Source of the DNA: Rhodothermaceae bacterium Tc-Br11_B2g6_7
GTDB taxonomy: Bacteria; Bacteroidota; Rhodothermia; Rhodothermales; Salinibacteraceae
Direction of reading: 5' to 3'
Assembly (NCBI GenBank): GCA_001564055.1
Contig: LKNB01000005.1
Span: 32,096 to 96,095, forward strand
DNA: 64,000 nucleotides
The notes below the pieces were generated by a model that was not told the origin of the DNA, did no database searches, and saw nothing but the letters and a program-made list of their open reading frames with translations. The first letter of the stretch is position 1. Each line of letters starts with the position of its first letter. The position numbers were made by a program, and so were the translations under genes. Shown one piece after another: positions 59,501-64,000 of the stretch.

Positions 59501-61784
59501 CCACGCGAAGGAGGCCGGTGTCCTCAAGGTTCTGATGTATGCGACGGTGCGTGCGGCGTAGGTCATGCAGCACGGCAAACTCAAGGTATTCCTCGAACCT
59601 ACGCGAGTCCCCCGCCCCCCGGCGGTATTTGCCGCCTGACTTCTTTTCATAGGTAGGTAGTGCTGCTGCATCCTCCAGCGCACTGTACACCTCGTACCCC
59701 GCCTCTTGCAGCGTTAGCCGGCCACCACTCTCCTCTACTGCTTTGTAGAGCGCCCGCCTGAACTGCAGCCGCTTCTGTAGATCGGTCATGTGCGCGGCCT
59801 GAAGCGCGGTGTCCTGCCTGTTATCCGAAAAGGCAATAACCTTACGCTCAGAAGGCGCCGAGGCGTGCAGCGTATTGGAGACAATCACGTCGGTAGCCGT
59901 TGAGCGCCCAACGGTACCGAACGTAAATAGCTTATTGAATTCAGAAGGTCGGCGGTCGTACGTGATGCCGCACGAGAGGCAGAGCAAAAAGGGTTCGTGT
60001 AGCATCGCCATCGGCTCCCCCTCGCCATCAAGGTCGCTCAGCTTGTTTTCGTTGGCGTTGCACCACAGATTCCGGGGTACGGCATCCTTGTATTTTTTGC
60101 GCACGTTCCCCGTGTCCGTGAGCCAGTTCTCTGGCAGGGGGAGTTCGTTGGTGTCGTGGTGTCCGGGGTATAGATAAACCGGGCTTCCCTCCTCCACCTC
60201 AGCTCCCATCTCGCGCGGCTCCAGCGAACCGTCTTCCTTGACGATCGCGCTGTAGTACTCCTGCCCGCAGCCTCGGCAAAAGTACATCGGGTAGGCTGGT
60301 CGCTCTCGCTCATGCTCCGCGACGCACGTGGGGCAAATGCGCTCACCACGGTCGTTGAGGTGGTGCGTATCCGGGGTGAGGCACGAGAGAATACCGCGTC
60401 CCTGCGTAAAGAAGGCATGCAGCTTCGGAACGAGGCGGGCCGCAGGTTCATCGCTGTGGGAATCTTCGAGGAGCGGAGCAGAGCCTATCAGGATCGCGGC
60501 CTGAAGCTCTCGCAACGCATCTGTGCGGGAAGCCCCTGGCCGGTAGCGCGCCCTATACTCCTCCACCAGGTCGGGCAAAGAGGCTGCGCTTTCAGCCAGA
60601 GCTTCCTCCAAGAACTTTAGCGTCGCCTGGCTGGCTAACGCGTTGCCAAGCGCTGTGCCTGAGCGCTCATGGTCCTGCAGCGTGCGACCAAGCAGCGCCT
60701 CGGCCAGCGCCGCTACCGCGTCCTTGGAGCCGTCAAAGGTAGCGAGGGCCTCCGCCGAGACTTGCACGGTAGGCGCCAGATCGGTGTCGCCCGTGCCGGC
60801 CATGGGGAGATACGATTCCCCGACGACGTTTTCGCGCTTGAAGGTTTCACCGAAGAGCTTGGTCGCAAACTCCGCGATGAGCTCCTCCGCATCCTCCCCT
60901 TCGCCGCTCTGGACGGTCGCGCTGGTGGCAATGCAGCGAAGTTCACCCGCGGTATCTGTATGCTCTTTCAGTCGACGGATGAGACAAGCCACGTCCGAAC
61001 CCCGGCTGCCTGTGTAGGTGTGCACCTCATCCAGCACAAGAAAGCGAAGCACCCCGGCGTGGGCTGGCGGGAAGAGCTTTCGGTCGTTGAAGCGCGTCAG
61101 GAGCAGCTCCAACATGACGTAGTTCGTCATGAGGATGTCAGGTGGGCTCTCCTGGATCTCCTCCCGGCTGATGATTTCGCTGTCAAACGGCTCAGCGCGG
61201 CCCGTGAGGTTGCTGAACTCGGCCCGTGCGCGATCGGCGCTGCTCAGGGTATCGCCAGTGTAGCGGGCCAGGGTGAGGCCAGACCCTGCCAGGCGCTGTG
61301 CAAAGTCCTCGTACTGCGAGTTGGCCAGCGCATTCATCGGGTAGATGATGACGGCCTTGATGCCACTGACGCCTTCATCGCGTAGGCGAAGGCACTCGCT
61401 TACGATAGGGATGCCAAAGGTGAAGGACTTACCCGAGCCCGTACCGGTGGCCACGATGGTGTTGTGGCCGGAGGTGATGGCCCGTACGGCTTCGGACTGA
61501 TGCTTGTACGGCTTGATCGGCGCGGCCTCTCGGTTTCCGTCCTCCACCGTAAACACCTTCGGCGTTTCCGGATGCAGCGCCCCTTCCTCGACGAGGACAT
61601 CAAAGCCCGCTCCCGGCTTGAAACGGCGGCCCAGCTCGATGTAGGGATCGCGCCAAAGGAGCGTGCCCTCCTGCACGCGGTCCTGCACCCACGCGTCGAT
61701 TACCGGGTTGCGGAATTGCTGGAAGGTGTGGACGTACCGCTTATAGGCATCCTGAACGTGGTCGAGCGTGGTGAAGGGGTTCAT
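56559..61784 (-). CDS. 1741-aa DEAH-type superfamily II helicase with DUF1998 region and C-terminal Vsr/PD-(D/E)XK-like domain
   Basis: Walker A ATGTGSGKSFTF, LVLDEVHTY, SATVQ, QRAGRAGRKGQ; Zn-finger-like CPRCG..., CPGCDTVY...CKVC; CEKACYDCLLSFYNQRDHDLLDR; C-term VPIAIADFYYEPRIVVFVDGSDH. Confidence 0.88.
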   Translation of the reverse strand: MNPFTTLDHVQDAYKRYVHTFQQFRNPVIDAWVQDRVQEGTLLWRDPYIELGRRFKPGAGFDVLVEEGALHPETPKVFTVEDGNREAAPIKPYKHQSEAVRAITSGHNTIVATGTGSGKSFTFGIPIVSECLRLRDEGVSGIKAVIIYPMNALANSQYEDFAQRLAGSGLTLARYTGDTLSSADRARAEFSNLTGRAEPFDSEIISREEIQESPPDILMTNYVMLELLLTRFNDRKLFPPAHAGVLRFLVLDEVHTYTGSRGSDVACLIRRLKEHTDTAGELRCIATSATVQSGEGEDAEELIAEFATKLFGETFKRENVVGESYLPMAGTGDTDLAPTVQVSAEALATFDGSKDAVAALAEALLGRTLQDHERSGTALGNALASQATLKFLEEALAESAASLPDLVEEYRARYRPGASRTDALRELQAAILIGSAPLLEDSHSDEPAARLVPKLHAFFTQGRGILSCLTPDTHHLNDRGERICPTCVAEHERERPAYPMYFCRGCGQEYYSAIVKEDGSLEPREMGAEVEEGSPVYLYPGHHDTNELPLPENWLTDTGNVRKKYKDAVPRNLWCNANENKLSDLDGEGEPMAMLHEPFLLCLSCGITYDRRPSEFNKLFTFGTVGRSTATDVIVSNTLHASAPSERKVIAFSDNRQDTALQAAHMTDLQKRLQFRRALYKAVEESGGRLTLQEAGYEVYSALEDAAALPTYEKKSGGKYRRGAGDSRRFEEYLEFAVLHDLRRTHRRIHQNLEDTGLLRVDYGGLDRLAADEEPWKTVPVLQDLDADMREDYLRGFLDIMRKRLAVQHDALTNFNNFKRRVLGKLNPAAFLEGDVSDTFIKPTGYSDEASNRSKNAEVLRFVHASTTFIAWTKRALNVEYMEAVEVLQATVGTLSSPEVEFLTTHHVKYAGTLYMVPSDLIELVATDETKHQVCPRCGSVQHFNVTDVCTERSCNMLDSDVDLSQNYFRLEYDQPLGQGVPVYAEEHSGQVSGEDRQRIERAFQSDEDPTNVLVCTPTMELGIDIGSLSNVYMRNVPPNPSNYAQRAGRAGRKGQPALISVFCGAGQYRGPHDQYFYRYPERIISGKISPPRFLLDNKQLIRSHTHALVLELLAHRGVWKLPSRPKEILNVDEPTFPLYQDLRTDLGAAIQKQRAELVDAVLRAFSREEASLAWFDRGHADDTVTRFVDRLDASFEPWREEYVRLTKERQEINRRLGRDAHDRSLQVRRRVIEGRLHSMRDGKGTFYTYRYLGSQGFLPNYAFPRQTTSVSFSDRDRELRRDPVLALREYAPGNIIYFAGSKYAVTYGRPQTQEDDGLAFEKILVCPGCDTVYMGEENTRLVRCKVCNESLEHEHPITRGLPMPDMVAMRRQSITADEEERMRKGYQIDTYYEPGKRSTFSVLSGSEEQAEVTYEHNGRVLTINSGPHLDEERDEPPGFNYCTACNTWLLTSKAASDHTAEGSDGRTCPNNASVDDVLDQVHLFTRSENDVVTLECRAPADVENTEAFFTTLRHTLERALTIAMDLDESEVQSFVGEVPEDADRRRIVLFETAEGGTGAVKQLTKPPRLRAVIREALRILHADDEEGCEKACYDCLLSFYNQRDHDLLDRTLVVPFLRQLTSLTLEAKQEDATKRYAALEAACESTFERKVLEAIVKQRLPLPDGAQRTVFDGDDVPIAIADFYYEPRIVVFVDGSDHDKDYVSEADREKRNRLRALGYRLVEVRRMEDLKRLERYVTGQ

Positions 61785-61954
61785 AAAAGCAGCAGCCGAG
61801 TTCGATTAAATATTCCTTTACGAAAGACTGATAGTAAATAAATTTCCGGCACACTGGAGACGATGCCTGCAAGGGATCACAAGCCGTCACAGCAAACAAC
61901 GACCTTCGACATGGAGCACCTGGTCCGTCCGGTAAACTTATTGGTTATACTGTG

Positions 61955-63160
61955 TTAATCTTCGACCTTATTCCTCTCTCCATCATCGTTCTTTTCCAGT
62001 CTCTTCAGTTCCTCCTCTGGCGTCTCGTATATATTGATGGGGTCAATGTTGATCGTCGGACTCTGGAGAGACAAGTTTACCGCCCGGTCTTTGGTCATTG
62101 TCTCTTGTTGGAGGCTGAATTGCGCTTCGCTCAGAAACCACTTAGCAAACTCATCTTTCCAGTTTAGCTTTTTCTTAGCGGGTATAACGTTTAGCTTGCG
62201 GTTTACACACCAAGTAAAGAGATCTGCGACCTGAATGAGAATATCCTGCTTTGAGTCGACAGCCTCGAACTTAGCACAATGAAGTTGGTCGTTGAAGATG
62301 GGTCCAACATCTCTATCTAATTGGTTTCGTATGAGGGTAAGAACGCGATCATCATATCCTGTTTCTTCAGCATCCTTGGCGAAAGAGAGCTTTCTCGGTA
62401 GGACTATCCTGTTTGATTCAACCTCGTGCTCCAGTCCTCTTCTTATAAGCCAGTAATAGAGATCAGCAATTACCCTCCCCTCATCCTGGAATCCTCGGTT
62501 CGGGATGCTAATCGCCTTAAAACCAATAATACCCTCACGTAGAACGAATCGCTCAATAAACTCGCGATACTTTGGGACGCGATACTTAGTCACCTCGGAC
62601 GAATGGAACTCATAGGAGACATCATTCCTGTCTTTCCAAGCGTTTGTCTCAACAACGAAGCGAGGATACTCGCCTATTGCCAAGAGCCAAACACTGCCCA
62701 CGAGAAGATGATCGGCATTCTTTCCACTCTCGTCCGCATTCACAAAGATGCTAGGTGCGGGGATGTCTTTTGACGCGTATTCGTCACGATGATCCTTGTA
62801 AAGTTGTTTGCGATGCCGTGCTACTCTTTCATCCGTTGCCCGGAATAACTTGAGGTCGTTCTGAATATGTGCACGTGCCCGCTTCAGGCTGGTTAACCTC
62901 TCGAGTTTGTACATATTTTCAAACGCAACCATACCTCCGCTTAGAAGGTTACGCTGGAAAACCTGCCAGTACTGAAGCTGAAGAGTTACGTCTGAGTTGC
63001 GGGTTTCCGGATACTGAGACAGAATATATGCGACGCGAGATTGAAGAGACGTTAACTTACGTTCGTCACGAACCTGAGCGAGAATTTTCTGTCGTTTTTC
63101 TTCTACCTTTTCAGCTTCGCCGTCTTCAAATAGATCGGCCTGTTTGGCTTTATAAGACAT
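61955..63160 (-). CDS. DUF3800-like protein (RNase H-like fold) with N-terminal helical domain
   Basis: SIFVNADESGKNADHLLVGSVWLL and C-terminal DILIQVADLFTWCVNRKLN, consistent with DUF3800. Confidence 0.7.
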   Translation of the reverse strand: MSYKAKQADLFEDGEAEKVEEKRQKILAQVRDERKLTSLQSRVAYILSQYPETRNSDVTLQLQYWQVFQRNLLSGGMVAFENMYKLERLTSLKRARAHIQNDLKLFRATDERVARHRKQLYKDHRDEYASKDIPAPSIFVNADESGKNADHLLVGSVWLLAIGEYPRFVVETNAWKDRNDVSYEFHSSEVTKYRVPKYREFIERFVLREGIIGFKAISIPNRGFQDEGRVIADLYYWLIRRGLEHEVESNRIVLPRKLSFAKDAEETGYDDRVLTLIRNQLDRDVGPIFNDQLHCAKFEAVDSKQDILIQVADLFTWCVNRKLNVIPAKKKLNWKDEFAKWFLSEAQFSLQQETMTKDRAVNLSLQSPTINIDPINIYETPEEELKRLEKNDDGERNKVED

Positions 63161-63266
63161 TGTATCTGAATCCTACGTTAAAGCAATATAACCCTTGTCC
63201 GAGCGTCGATGAAAAAGCTCACGCGTCAACCACTCGTTCTCAGGATAAGAAAGAATTCATTTCCTG

Positions 63267-63638
63267 TCAGAGCAAGTTTTCAGCGGCATCTACAAATCGT
63301 TCCACATCGGCCAGAAGATCTGCCGCGGCCTCTGACTCGAACACCGCAAAGGCATCGTAGTCAGCCCGGTTACGCATAGTCTCCGCCACAGCTAAGATGC
63401 CGGCCGTAGCACGCGGAATGCGACCGGTGCGCACGAAGTGATACGAAAACCGTGTCTTCACGCCGGCGTGCGAACCGGGGGTCTCATCCACGGTGACCAA
63501 CGTGGCCCGCGCGGCATCAAAAGCGGCGTAGTAGGCCCGGTTGACAGCTGCCTCCGTTCGATCGTGCTCCAGCAGAAGCCGGGCATCATTTAAGGCCTGG
63601 CGGGCCTTTCTCATGAGCGCCTCCGCATTTTCGCTCAT
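63267..63638 (-). CDS. HEPN-domain protein
   Basis: LMRKARQALNDARLLLEHDRTEAAVNRAYYAAFDAARATL...ETMRNRADYDAFAVF. Confidence 0.87.
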   Translation of the reverse strand: MSENAEALMRKARQALNDARLLLEHDRTEAAVNRAYYAAFDAARATLVTVDETPGSHAGVKTRFSYHFVRTGRIPRATAGILAVAETMRNRADYDAFAVFESEAAADLLADVERFVDAAENLL

Positions 63639-63982
63639 AGCGCCACGCCCTCCCGGTCAATATTGCGAAGGAGCGGTCGATCTTGGTGAGCAAACTCGTC
63701 CTCACTGAGGTGGACAAGCGACAGAGATACCCCGTGATGTACGGCTACGTCAATAACGATATCGCTGGTGCGCCGTGCTTCGTTTAGCGGATCTACGTCT
63801 CCACCAAGAACGATCAGCACGTCCACGTCGCTGTCCGCGCGAGCGTCCCCGCGGGCATGCGAACCGAAGACGACCAGTCGCTGGAGCCGATCGCCATACG
63901 TCTCTCGGAGCGACTCACGGAGTTCCCGAAGGGCGGCATGGACCCGGAGGGGCATGTCCAGAATGTTTAGCGTGTCGGGCAT
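63635..63982 (-). CDS. MNT-type minimal nucleotidyltransferase
   Basis: RLQRLVVFGSHARGDARADSDVDVLIVL (GSxxxGxxxxxSDxDxxV); stop overlaps HEPN start by 4 nt. Confidence 0.88.
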   Translation of the reverse strand: MPDTLNILDMPLRVHAALRELRESLRETYGDRLQRLVVFGSHARGDARADSDVDVLIVLGGDVDPLNEARRTSDIVIDVAVHHGVSLSLVHLSEDEFAHQDRPLLRNIDREGVAL

Positions 63983-64000
63983 GGGACCTATCTACTGTTA

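Overview
This 64 kb window comes from a high-GC bacterial chromosome. Gene content and order (alternative complex III plus caa3 oxidase, long S16, MqnA-type menaquinone gene) suggest a Rhodothermota/Salinibacter-like lineage; this assignment is inference. About 0-44.5 kb is mostly conserved core: gcvT 3' end, comB-like, ftsK, purK, purE, tyrS, smpB, mqnA-like, the ffh-rpsP-rimM-trmD-rplS block, uvrC, a DUF2723 protein, a cold-shock gene, ybeY, hpf, metF, a ~14.5 kb single-strand respiratory run (ActA-F, SCO, caa3 oxidase), MATE, accA, a CBS protein and an HDAC-like gene. From ~44.3 kb to the end it is accessory. It holds an ECF sigma/anti-sigma/Spy-like cassette lying between ~300 bp direct repeats that carry a copy of the HDAC gene 3' end, a VapBC/FitAB-like pair, a MoxR + DUF2201 pair next to an ISAs1 remnant, a NERD-domain helicase, and a co-directional block MNT-HEPN-DUF3800-(1741 aa DUF1998 helicase with nuclease-like tail)-(EVE-like + Mrr endonuclease). 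That last block is the best candidate for an undescribed defence-type system. A small family of dispersed palindromic intergenic repeats lies between the accessory modules. No tRNA, rRNA or CRISPR array was recognised. All family calls come from reading the translations; no database search was run.
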